From Tenuifilum sp. 4138str (lineage in GTDB: Bacteria; Bacteroidota; Bacteroidia; Bacteroidales; Tenuifilaceae), in the NCBI RefSeq assembly GCF_041102575.1, contig NZ_JBGCUE010000003.1:248001-312000 (forward strand): a stretch of 64,000 bases of DNA. Direction: 5' to 3'. Within the stretch, counting starts at the first letter, position 1, and each line of letters opens with the position of its first letter. The notes under the pieces are model-generated. The model saw only the letters and a list, made by a program, of their open reading frames with translations, had not been told where the DNA came from and searched no databases. Position numbers and translations under genes: made by a program. Of this stretch, positions 43,947-51,940 are shown in pieces.

Positions 43947-43950
43947 GCTT

Positions 43951-45366
43951 ATGGCTAAATTGAGGTTTCTTTTATTATTCTTACTGCTGTTTATTGGCGT
44001 AGAGTGTAAAATCGGTGCCCAGGAGGCCATGATTTTTGGCAATGCTGCTGAATACAAGGGCTCCGATATCATATTTTATACCTATTCCGATTACATAACT
44101 GAAACCGAATACGAGGTTGGTAGGTGTAAGGTTGAGCGCGATGGCAAGTTTAGCGCAAAGCTTAAAGTGCTTGAAACCAGCTTTGTTTTTGCCCACCTTG
44201 GAGTTTATAGGATTTATTTCTTTGCCGAGCCTGGTAAACGGTATGAGCTAGTGCTTCCCCCACGCGAGGATAAAACCGAGGCACAACGACTCAATCCTTT
44301 TTTCCGTGAAACCGATTTGCAGGTGGGCATAAAAAATGTTGATAGGAACGATATCAACTTCCTGATAAATGCATTCGACTTGCGCTTCAACCAAGATTTT
44401 GATCAGATTGTGCAGGATGCATACCGTGGCCGTCAGCATAATATCGATTCGTTAATAACCAGAATTGAGGAAAAGTTTGCCGGAACCGGCAACCGGTTTT
44501 TCGATGCTTACCGTGAGTACAGGTACGGTTTGCTCAGGCAAATCACCTTCATAAAAAAATCTACTGCCACATCAAAAGAGCTGTTTCTGAATAGGCCTAT
44601 ACTGTACCGTAACCCGGCATACATGGAATTGTTCAACCTGGTTTACGACAAGTACTTTTTGTTCTTTTCAAGAACATCGCAGGGGAATGCCATTTTTGAT
44701 GATATTTCGCGCTACAAGAGTTTGGGCAGGCTTAAGCGTACCCTTGCCACCGACGATGTGCTTAGTAACGATACCCTGATGGAGATGGTAATTCTTAAAT
44801 CGTTGCATGATGAGTTTTTCAGCGATAATTTCTCCCGATCGGCTCTGCTTACCATTCTTGACTCCATTTACAGAACCACCACCATACCGGAACATGTGAT
44901 AGTTGCGGAGAATATCAGGAACAGGATTACCAAGCTTTTACCGGGTTTTGTTCCTGCACCTTTTTCGCTCAACGATGTTAATGGTCGCGAGGTTTCGCTT
45001 GATAGATTCAAGGGTAAGTATGTTTACCTGAACTTTTGCACCACTACAAGCTACACTTGTTTAAAGGAGTTTGTTCAGCTTGAAAAAATAAGCAAGCAGT
45101 ACAAGAAGCATCTGGAGGTTGTCACCATATCAGCCGACGATAATATCGATGATTTAAAAAGTTTTTTGGAAAACAGTAAGTACGATTGGACATTCCTACA
45201 CTTTGGGAATAAACCGGAAATACTCAAGGATTACGATATACGTGTATATCCAACGTATTTTTTGATTGGGCCTGACCGGAAAATGATTCTTTCACCAGCG
45301 CCTTCGCCCGAGGAGGGCTTTGAACGCCGATTCTTTCAATTGCTCCGAAGCAAAGGAGAAATTTAG
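43951..45366 (+). CDS. Secreted TlpA-like protein with altered redox motif
   Basis: Start at MAKLRFLLLFLLLFIGVECK (43951), a signal peptide. The longer frame from 43813 runs antisense-like through coaD. About 471 residues: an N-terminal and central domain of unknown type common in Bacteroidota, and a C-terminal thioredoxin fold (about 340-465) starting APFSLNDVNGREVSLDRFKG. The active-site stretch is LNFCTTTSYTCLKEF: where TlpA has WCxxC, only the second Cys remains (S-x-x-C), with another Cys six residues before. Reductase activity is therefore doubtful. Confidence 0.78.
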   Translation: MAKLRFLLLFLLLFIGVECKIGAQEAMIFGNAAEYKGSDIIFYTYSDYITETEYEVGRCKVERDGKFSAKLKVLETSFVFAHLGVYRIYFFAEPGKRYELVLPPREDKTEAQRLNPFFRETDLQVGIKNVDRNDINFLINAFDLRFNQDFDQIVQDAYRGRQHNIDSLITRIEEKFAGTGNRFFDAYREYRYGLLRQITFIKKSTATSKELFLNRPILYRNPAYMELFNLVYDKYFLFFSRTSQGNAIFDDISRYKSLGRLKRTLATDDVLSNDTLMEMVILKSLHDEFFSDNFSRSALLTILDSIYRTTTIPEHVIVAENIRNRITKLLPGFVPAPFSLNDVNGREVSLDRFKGKYVYLNFCTTTSYTCLKEFVQLEKISKQYKKHLEVVTISADDNIDDLKSFLENSKYDWTFLHFGNKPEILKDYDIRVYPTYFLIGPDRKMILSPAPSPEEGFERRFFQLLRSKGEI

Positions 45367-45983
45367 TCCAACTCCTTGAGAACAGAGATCAGGCTTGAGT
45401 AGCTATCGGCAAGGTATACAAAGATATCGGAACGCTTAACCCACTTTACCTGTTCTATTCCCTCTTCGGTTTGGGGTTTTAGATTATCGCATTTAGTAGT
45501 GTACATATTAAACCAATGCGTGGATTTTAGCATTTGCTTGCCATTTAAAGTATAGGTGTGGTAGGTTGTTGTAATTTGCTTTCCAAGAGTAATGCCTTTT
45601 ACCCCGGTTTCCTCGCTAACTTCGCGTAAAGCAGCATCAGGAATTGGTTCGTTAGGCTCTACCTTGCCTTTGGGCAAATCCCAGCGGCCAAAACGCTTAA
45701 TGAGTAGAATCTCATTCTTGTCATTGCATACAACTCCACCGGCTGCCTCAATGTGGTTAAAGCTGTTAGTGAAATGTTTCATTGTTGTTTTGGGATCGGA
45801 GGAGCAGGCAAAAAGTGTGGACACCTCGGTATGGCTTTGGAAAAAATCGATTAACTTTGAAATGTCTTCGGGCTTAGTGTCGCCCCAACAGAAAAATGTA
45901 GAGTCGGCTATGAGCACTTCTTGGGGGTCCGAAGTGATAATAAATTTGCGATTGTAAAAGAAAATGGTATAATTCAAGGTCAT
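45363..45983 (-). CDS. NUDIX hydrolase
   Basis: Start at MTLNYTIFFYNRKF (45983); its ATG overlaps the pyrE ATG by two bases on the other strand. About 206 residues with a perfect NUDIX box, GKVEPNEPIPDAALREVSEE-TG, preceded by GRWDLPKG. It has a non-family N-terminal part (about 1-70). Hydrolyses a nucleoside diphosphate linked to another group; substrate unknown. Its stop overlaps the stop of the TlpA-like gene by four bases (convergent). Proximity to pyrE hints at nucleotide clean-up. Confidence 0.9.
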   Translation of the reverse strand: MTLNYTIFFYNRKFIITSDPQEVLIADSTFFCWGDTKPEDISKLIDFFQSHTEVSTLFACSSDPKTTMKHFTNSFNHIEAAGGVVCNDKNEILLIKRFGRWDLPKGKVEPNEPIPDAALREVSEETGVKGITLGKQITTTYHTYTLNGKQMLKSTHWFNMYTTKCDNLKPQTEEGIEQVKWVKRSDIFVYLADSYSSLISVLKELD

Positions 45984-45997
45984 GGATAGCAAAGTTA
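45941..45997. promoter_or_regulatory. Crossed promoters for pyrE (+) and NUDIX (-)
   Basis: Plus strand TAAATTTG at 45941-45948 lies inside the NUDIX gene, giving a pyrE start near 45955. Minus strand TAACTTTG at 45990-45997 lies inside pyrE, giving a NUDIX mRNA start at or next to its ATG (leaderless or nearly so). The two transcripts would overlap by about 28 bases. Confidence 0.6.
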
Positions 45998-46611
45998 TAG
46001 CCAATAAATTACTGCAAATAAACGCAATAAAGCTTAATCCTGCAAATCCGTTTACTTGGGCATCGGGATGGAAATCGCCCATTTACTGCGATAACCGAAA
46101 AACATTATCGTTTCCGGAGGTTCGCAATGCCATTTGCGATGGCTTTGTAAAGGTAATAAAGGAGAGGTATCCTCAGGTTGAGGTTATTGCCGGAGTTGCC
46201 ACCGGAGCCATTGCCCATGGAATGCTTGTAGCCGACAGGCTAAATCTACCTTTTATTTACGTCCGTTCAGCGCCCAAATCGCATGGTTTGGCAAATCAAA
46301 TCGAAGGCGATTATAAACCCGGCCAAAGGGTAGTGGTAATTGAAGACTTAATATCAACCGGAATGAGCAGCCTTGCTGCTGTTGATGCTCTTCGCGATGC
46401 ACATTGTGAGGTTCTTGGCTTGCTGGCCATTTTTTCGTATCAGTTCGATCAGGCAGTAAGTGGCTTTGCTAAAGCCGGTGTTGAGTTTGCAACACTATCG
46501 AACTACTCAGTGTTAATTGAGGCAGCATTAGAACAGGGTAGCATTACTCCAACAGAACTTGAGTTGCTTAAAAGTTGGAGACAAAACCCTGAAGAGTGGG
46601 GAAGGCGTTGA
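45982..46611 (+). CDS. pyrE: Orotate phosphoribosyltransferase
   Basis: Converts orotate and PRPP to OMP in pyrimidine synthesis. The 209-residue protein has the PRPP-binding loop RVVVIEDLISTGMSS, the SAPKSHGLANQIEG segment with catalytic loop residues, and the start KVIANKLLQINAIKLNP. Length normal. The start codon shares two bases with that of the divergent NUDIX gene. Confidence 0.96.
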   Translation: MDSKVIANKLLQINAIKLNPANPFTWASGWKSPIYCDNRKTLSFPEVRNAICDGFVKVIKERYPQVEVIAGVATGAIAHGMLVADRLNLPFIYVRSAPKSHGLANQIEGDYKPGQRVVVIEDLISTGMSSLAAVDALRDAHCEVLGLLAIFSYQFDQAVSGFAKAGVEFATLSNYSVLIEAALEQGSITPTELELLKSWRQNPEEWGRR

Positions 46612-46629
46612 GCCAGTTGGCGATATCGC

Positions 46630-47331
46630 CTAGTTAAATAGATTTATTGCCCATTCTCCGGCTTCGTTTATTATAAACTCAAAGGTTACATCGTACCAAA
46701 CGGTTCTGAGTGCATTGGGTGTTTGATATGTTATTTTACAGTTTACCGGGAAAAGGATGTTTTCAAAGCCGGATTTCTCGCCTAATTTAAATGGGGAGCC
46801 TGTATCGCAAACAATTTGAAGGTTGGTCACAAGATTGTTTGTGGTCCCGTTTTGAGTAAATGCAATTAGTATTCGGTTTTCCGAACCGGTTTTAGTTATG
46901 GTATAACGCTGAACATTCCTTGCATTTATAATTTGGTACTTAGGAGGTAAGATTTTATGGTGTAGTACTCCTTTTTGCCAAAAGCCTGTATATATTGAGT
47001 CTTTCCCGTTGATTTTGCCCTTAAAGATACCCTTTCCGTCCATTTGGCCATTATAAAAGTTACCCTCGTACTTATCGCCATTTGCCCAGGTGTATATACC
47101 AAAACCATGAGGTAGTCCATTCTTGAACCTCCCCTCGTAGCTATCGGTACCCCATGCCTTGCCTTTTCCGTGAGCCAAACCATTTTTGCACTTTCCTGTA
47201 TAAGCTGCCGATATTTCAGGGAGAAGCACTTTACAATCCTGATTTTGAGCATAAAGAGCCCCTTGATTACTGTAGGTGATAACAACAAGTAGTGTTACAC
47301 TTTTTAGGATGGAAAAAACATTCTTTTTCAT
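46630..47331 (-). CDS. Secreted MORN-repeat protein
   Basis: About 233 residues from MKKNVFSILKS (47331) with a signal peptide to about residue 28. Three to four MORN repeats (AYTGKCKNGLAHGKGKAWG, SYEGRFKNGLPHGFGIYTW, KYEGNFYNGQMDGKG) lie at about 45-120, then a beta-rich domain of unknown type. MORN repeats here are probably structural; function unknown. It diverges from tRNA-Phe. Confidence 0.8.
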   Translation of the reverse strand: MKKNVFSILKSVTLLVVITYSNQGALYAQNQDCKVLLPEISAAYTGKCKNGLAHGKGKAWGTDSYEGRFKNGLPHGFGIYTWANGDKYEGNFYNGQMDGKGIFKGKINGKDSIYTGFWQKGVLHHKILPPKYQIINARNVQRYTITKTGSENRILIAFTQNGTTNNLVTNLQIVCDTGSPFKLGEKSGFENILFPVNCKITYQTPNALRTVWYDVTFEFIINEAGEWAINLFN

Positions 47332-47368
47332 AGCCATTTAGGATGTTTGTAATTTTTTTAGTTGATGT

Positions 47369-47400
47369 TTTGCACGATTAAAAAATTGAATATATATTTG
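47369..47400 (+). promoter_or_regulatory. Promoter of tRNA-Phe
   Basis: TTTG (47369-47372), 20 bases, TATATTTG (47393-47400), then CACCGCAATTGA. Confidence 0.75.
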
Positions 47401-47417
47401 CACCGCAATTGAGCGCT

Positions 47418-47490
47418 GGTGCCATAGCTCAGTTGGTAGAGCAAAGGACTGAAAATCCTTGTGTCCGTGGTTCGATTCCACGTGGCACCA
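47418..47490 (+). tRNA. tRNA-Phe (GAA)
   Basis: Acceptor GGTGCCA pairs with TGGCACC, D-arm GCTCAGTTGGTAGAGC, anticodon arm AAGGACTGAAAATCCTT with GAA in the loop, variable GTGTC, T-arm CGTGG-TTCGATT-CCACG, discriminator A. CCA is not encoded. Confidence 0.97.
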
Positions 47491-47491
47491 C

Positions 47492-47518
47492 AGCCCCCGG
47501 TAAATGGGGGCTTTTTTA
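47492..47518 (+). terminator. Intrinsic terminator of tRNA-Phe
   Basis: AGCCCCC (47492-47498) and GGGGGCT (47506-47512) with six T after. The last T overlap the stop codon of the convergent lipoprotein gene. Confidence 0.88.
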
Positions 47519-48019
47519 TTTCACACTATCGGGACTTTCGGGCCTAAAGAATAGTTCCTTATCCATTATCAAATCCCATGCATCGGAGTTTAGAACTGTT
47601 ATTACACGGTTTTGCGGGTCAATAAAGAAAAGTTTTTCATCCTTTTTCACCTCACCATCAATTCCCTTTGTGGTGAATTGGTGTGTTATGGTATAACCCA
47701 AAAAGTCGGTGCTATTTTCATCTAGCAGCCTTTTTAGGCTATCGATAGTATTCTGGTTTGGGTTATCCTTTGATTTCTCAGTATTTAGAGCAATCTCTAT
47801 GCTGTGGGTGCGGCTGTTGAACCGGTAGCGTGGGGTTAGCTCGCCAAACTCTAATGGCACGTAGTTGGGGTATTCGTCTTTCCGGTTTTCCATCCAACTC
47901 TTTATGGATTGCTGAACAATTTCATCGGTAGTGGCAGCCTGCTTTTTAGTTTCCTGCTTGCAGGAAACAATTACTGCTAATCCAATAAGCAGTGCAAATA
48001 TCATTTTCAATTTTTCCAT
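47516..48019 (-). CDS. Lipoprotein of unknown function
   Basis: A 167-residue protein with a lipoprotein signal (FALLIGLAVIVSC, C20). The mature part is hydrophilic, with SWMENRKDEYPNYVPLEFGE and TTKGIDGEVKKDEKLFFIDP; the pattern is common to small Bacteroidota lipoproteins without a named domain. No operon partner. Confidence 0.7.
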   Translation of the reverse strand: MEKLKMIFALLIGLAVIVSCKQETKKQAATTDEIVQQSIKSWMENRKDEYPNYVPLEFGELTPRYRFNSRTHSIEIALNTEKSKDNPNQNTIDSLKRLLDENSTDFLGYTITHQFTTKGIDGEVKKDEKLFFIDPQNRVITVLNSDAWDLIMDKELFFRPESPDSVK

Positions 48020-48130
48020 GGGTATTATAGTTGTTATAATTTTACCGAATTAAAAAACTTACTGAAAAAGAGTAAAAGCTGTCAGTAAATTTACAATAAT
48101 TTTAAAGGAAACGGAATGGATCAAAATAAA

Positions 48131-48153
48131 AAAAGGGGCACAGCCCCTTTTTT
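48131..48153 (-). terminator. Bidirectional intrinsic terminator after the M20 gene
   Basis: AAAAGGGGC-ACA-GCCCCTTTTTT (48131-48153), with A-run on one side and T-run on the other. Confidence 0.85.
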
Positions 48154-48161
48154 CAAATTTT

Positions 48162-49526
48162 CTACTTTTCGCTAAAATATTTGTAGAATCGGGGTATAAC
48201 TTCAATTCCTTTGAAAAATTGTTCAAGTGGATAGTTCTCGTTTGGTGAGTGGATGGCATCGGACTCAAGCCCAAAACCAAGAAGGATTGATTTGATTCCA
48301 AGCACTTGCTCAAAAGTGCTTATAATAGGAATGCTGCCCCCGCTGCGGAAAGGAACCGGTTTAATGCCGTAAACATCCTCAATAGCCCTACTGGCAGCCC
48401 TATAGGCAGGAGTGTTTGTGGGAGCTACATACCCCTGTCCGCCATGGTGTGGGGTAACCTTTACTTTTACTGATTTTGGAGCAATTGACTCAAAATGCTT
48501 TTTGAAAAGTTGAGCAATTTTCTCGTGGTTCTGGTTGGGTACCAGTCGCATCGATATTTTAGCGTAAGCCTTGGAGGGAAGAACGGTTTTAGCTCCCTCG
48601 CCAATATATCCTCCCCAAATGCCATTTACATCAAGCGTGGGGCGAATTCCTGTGCGCTCCATGGTAGTATATCCGGCTTCGCCATGGATATCATCAATAT
48701 CCAGAGCTTTCTTGTAATCGTCAAGATTAAAAGGAGCACGAGCCATATCGGCGCGTTCTTCGGGGCTCACCTCCAACACATCGTCGTAAAAACCGGGAAT
48801 GGTAACGCGATTATTCTCGTCGTGGAGCGAGGCTATCATTTTGGCAAGGATGTTTGCGGGGTTGGCAACGGCTCCGCCAAAGAGCCCCGAGTGAAGGTCG
48901 CGGTTTGGTCCGGTAACCTCAACCTCAACATACGCTAATCCCCTAAGCCCGGTTGTAATTGATGGGACGTCTTTCCCTATCATTGATGTATCGGAAACCA
49001 GAATAACATCAGCTTTTAGCATCTCCTTGTTATCCTGGCACCACTTACCAAGGTTTGGTGAACCAATCTCTTCCTCACCCTCAATCATGAATTTAACGTT
49101 ACAGGGCAGGGTGTTGGTTTTAACCATCAGCTCAAAGGCTTTAGCATGCATAAAGCCTTGTCCCTTATCGTCATCGGCACCACGGGCAAATATTTTGCCA
49201 TCGCGAATTTCGGGTTCAAAGGGTTGCGATTTCCAAAGCTCTATTGGGTCAACCGGCATTACATCGTAATGGGCATAAACCAAAACGGTTGGGAGTTTTG
49301 GATCGATAATTTTTTCGCCGTACACCACCGGATTGCCCGGAGTTGGCATTACCTCAGCCCTGTCGGCTCCGGCTTTGAGTAGCGTTTCGCGCCAGTATTC
49401 TGCTGCCCTAACCATGTCGGGTTTGTGTTCCGAGATTGAGCTGATGGATGGAATTCGGAGCAGCCCGAAAAGCTCGTCGAGAAAACGTTGTTTGTTCTCC
49501 TCGATGTAGGCTTTGATTGTATCCAT
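48162..49526 (-). CDS. M20 family dipeptidase
   Basis: A 454-residue zinc peptidase of the M20 family (carnosinase-like dipeptidases): metal ligands in VYAHYDVMPVD and GRGADDDKGQ-like ARGADDDKGQ, EGEEEIGSPN, and a dimerisation domain in the middle (about 205-340, LRGLAYVEVEVTGPNRDLHSG). Cytosolic; cleaves dipeptides or acylated amino acids. It follows DUF3109 by 22 bases, likely one operon from gpmI. Confidence 0.93.
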   Translation of the reverse strand: MDTIKAYIEENKQRFLDELFGLLRIPSISSISEHKPDMVRAAEYWRETLLKAGADRAEVMPTPGNPVVYGEKIIDPKLPTVLVYAHYDVMPVDPIELWKSQPFEPEIRDGKIFARGADDDKGQGFMHAKAFELMVKTNTLPCNVKFMIEGEEEIGSPNLGKWCQDNKEMLKADVILVSDTSMIGKDVPSITTGLRGLAYVEVEVTGPNRDLHSGLFGGAVANPANILAKMIASLHDENNRVTIPGFYDDVLEVSPEERADMARAPFNLDDYKKALDIDDIHGEAGYTTMERTGIRPTLDVNGIWGGYIGEGAKTVLPSKAYAKISMRLVPNQNHEKIAQLFKKHFESIAPKSVKVKVTPHHGGQGYVAPTNTPAYRAASRAIEDVYGIKPVPFRSGGSIPIISTFEQVLGIKSILLGFGLESDAIHSPNENYPLEQFFKGIEVIPRFYKYFSEK

Positions 49527-49548
49527 AAGATTTGGTTTTAGTATTTAG

Positions 49549-50127
49549 CTATTCTGTTCGTAAAGATAACAATTTTGCAGCGTCCTCAAGCTGGCCATAA
49601 AACTCTTTACCGTAAGCGCGGATTATAGCATCCTTAAGGAACCTGTAAACAGGCAGGTCTATTTGCTCACCCAACTCACGTGCGGGAGCGCAAACATCCC
49701 ACTGATGGTAGTTGATTGCAGTAAAGGTTGAGTATTCTTTTACCCTAATTGGGTAAAGGTGGCACGATATAGGTTTACGGAAATCAACTATACCATTGTT
49801 CCATGCTTTTTCAATGGCACAGGTTGCTATACCATTTTCAAATACAGTAAAAGCACATTCCTTGCCGTCATTGAGCGGGGTAACCAAATCGCCATCGCTA
49901 TCGGTAAGGGCAACTCCTTGCTCCTGAACGGTAGCAATACCCTGGGGTGTCATGTAGGGTTTAACCTTATCGAGGATTTGCTCAAGGGTAAGAGCTTCGT
50001 TGGGTGTTAAGGGTGCACCGGAGTCGCCGTGAACACAGCATTTCCCTAAACAACGCGGCAGGTTGCAGCAAAACCGTTGTTCCAGGATCTCGCTGCTTAC
50101 CACCTTGTTGTCTATTTCTATCATCAT
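49549..50127 (-). CDS. DUF3109 cysteine-rich protein
   Basis: A 192-residue protein with a conserved set of cysteines: RFCCNLPRCLGKCCVHGDSG near 18-37, then GKECAF, ATCAIEKAW, SCHLYP and DVCAP, likely binding zinc or an Fe-S cluster. Members occur across Bacteroidota; function unknown. Placed between gpmI and an M20 peptidase with short gaps (12 and 22 bases). ATG at 50127 or 50124. Confidence 0.88.
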   Translation of the reverse strand: MMIEIDNKVVSSEILEQRFCCNLPRCLGKCCVHGDSGAPLTPNEALTLEQILDKVKPYMTPQGIATVQEQGVALTDSDGDLVTPLNDGKECAFTVFENGIATCAIEKAWNNGIVDFRKPISCHLYPIRVKEYSTFTAINYHQWDVCAPARELGEQIDLPVYRFLKDAIIRAYGKEFYGQLEDAAKLLSLRTE

Positions 50128-50139
50128 TTATCTAACTTT

Positions 50140-51663
50140 TTACTGGCAGAGAACCGTTCCGGTCATTTCCTGTGGTATTGGAAGCCCCATCATGGTAAGG
50201 ATAGTTGGAGCTACGTCGGCCAGAATACCATTCTCTACCTTTTTGAACCTGTCGGAAACCAGGATGATGGGAACAGGGTTAAGTGAGTGTGCCGTATTAG
50301 GGGAGCCATCGGGGTTTAAGGCATAATCGGCATTGCCATGGTCTGCAATGATTACCACCTCGTAACCGTTAGCGGTTGCGGCATCAACTACCTCGCCAAC
50401 ACATGCATCAACTGTTTGAACAGCCTTTTGAATGGCGGTGTAAACACCGGTGTGCCCTACCATGTCGCCGTTGGCAAAGTTAAGGCAGATAAAGTCGTGT
50501 GTTTTCTTATGGAGTTCGGTAACAATGGCATCTTTTACCAGGGGCGCGCTCATCTCGGGTTGTAGGTCGTATGTGGCTACCTTGGGCGAGGGGATAAGAA
50601 TGCGGCTTTCGCCCGGGAACTCTTGCTCCCTACCACCCGAAAAGAAAAAGGTTACATGGGCATACTTTTCGGTTTCGGCAATACGCAGTTGTTTCAGGTT
50701 CTGATTGCTAACCACCTCGCCAAGGGTGTTCAGTAGGTTATCCTTTTCGTAAATAACATTAACATTCTTGAACGTGTCGTCGTAGCGAGTCATGGTAACG
50801 TAATGCAGTGGCATGGTTTGCATACCAAACTCGGGCATATCCTTTTGGGTAAGCGCAATGGTTATTTCACGGAGTCGGTCGGTGCGGAAATTGAAGCAGA
50901 TTACCACATCGCCTTCACGGATAAGGCCAACAGGCTTACCTTCAGCATCAACCCGCACAATGGGCTTTATAAACTCATCCGTTACGCCTTCGGCGTAGGA
51001 CTCTTCAATAGCCCTAACTATATCGGTAGTGGGTTTACCCTTGCCATGAACCATCAGGTCGTAACCCTCTTTAATGCGTTCCCAACGCTTATCGCGGTCC
51101 ATGGTGTAGTACCTACCAACCAACGATGCAATAATGCCATTACTTGATTTTAGGTGATCTTCAAGGCTTTTCACAAAGCCAAGGCCGCTTTGTGGATCGG
51201 TATCGCGACCATCGGTAAGGGCATGTATGTAAACCTTACTTAATCCGTATTCCTTGGTAATTTCGCATAGCTTATACAGATGCTTGTCCAGCGAGTGAAC
51301 TCCACCATCGGAAACCAATCCTATAAAGTGAACTGCCTTGTTATTCTGCTTGGCATATTGTAGTGCGTTGACCAGAACTGGCATTTGGGCCAATTTGCCC
51401 TCCTTGATATCTTTATTGATGCGAACCAAATCCTGGTAAACAATTCGTCCGGCGCCTATGTTGAGGTGACCCACCTCGGAATTTCCCATTTGACCATCGG
51501 GCAATCCAACATTCTCCCCGCTGGTTAGTAGCTGAGCGTTAGGGTATTTACTGGTGAGCCTATCGATGTTAGGTGTTGGAGTGCTATAAATTACATCCGA
51601 TTTGTCTTTGTTCCCAATTCCCCATCCATCGAGAATCATTAAAAGGACTTTACTTTTAATCAT
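50140..51663 (-). CDS. gpmI: 2,3-bisphosphoglycerate-independent phosphoglycerate mutase
   Basis: Glycolytic mutase using two manganese ions and a phosphoserine intermediate. The 507-residue protein has the alkaline-phosphatase-fold start LLMILDGWG, nucleophile Ser in [14 protein letters not shown], and the metal-binding DHGNAD and [14 protein letters not shown]. Length normal for the family. No good -7 element was recognised upstream. Confidence 0.97.
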   Translation of the reverse strand: MIKSKVLLMILDGWGIGNKDKSDVIYSTPTPNIDRLTSKYPNAQLLTSGENVGLPDGQMGNSEVGHLNIGAGRIVYQDLVRINKDIKEGKLAQMPVLVNALQYAKQNNKAVHFIGLVSDGGVHSLDKHLYKLCEITKEYGLSKVYIHALTDGRDTDPQSGLGFVKSLEDHLKSSNGIIASLVGRYYTMDRDKRWERIKEGYDLMVHGKGKPTTDIVRAIEESYAEGVTDEFIKPIVRVDAEGKPVGLIREGDVVICFNFRTDRLREITIALTQKDMPEFGMQTMPLHYVTMTRYDDTFKNVNVIYEKDNLLNTLGEVVSNQNLKQLRIAETEKYAHVTFFFSGGREQEFPGESRILIPSPKVATYDLQPEMSAPLVKDAIVTELHKKTHDFICLNFANGDMVGHTGVYTAIQKAVQTVDACVGEVVDAATANGYEVVIIADHGNADYALNPDGSPNTAHSLNPVPIILVSDRFKKVENGILADVAPTILTMMGLPIPQEMTGTVLCQ

Positions 51664-51940
51664 ACTAAAGTGTGCTGTTAAAAGGTTAAAAACTTTCTGA
51701 AAATTCTTTATTCAAAAAACGTTTACAAGTTCAAGTTTGTTTACTGAGTGGAGCACAAATTTACTCTTTTTTGGCGATATTGACCCGTGGTGAAAGGTTA
51801 ACAAGTGTTGTAATTCCGAAATCGATTTCTAAATTCAAGTAACTAATAAACAAATGTTTATATATTGATACTTGTTTGCGATTTTTTATATTTAGATTTA
51901 ATTTCATAACTTTCTGTGCTAATTCATTAATGAAGGATAG
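51664..51940. other. Intergenic region upstream of the regulator
   Basis: AT-rich, divergent control region for gpmI and the PUL regulator. TAACTTTC at 51907-51914 is one base off a -7 element, 27 bases before the regulator ATG. Nothing else recognised. Confidence 0.35.

Noticed and set aside
43813-43950. Upstream extension of the TlpA-like protein
   Set aside because: It overlaps coaD in another frame and would bury the clear signal peptide starting at 43951.
45984-46082. Upstream extension of the NUDIX protein on the minus strand
   Set aside because: It lies antisense to pyrE and upstream of the only good -7 element.
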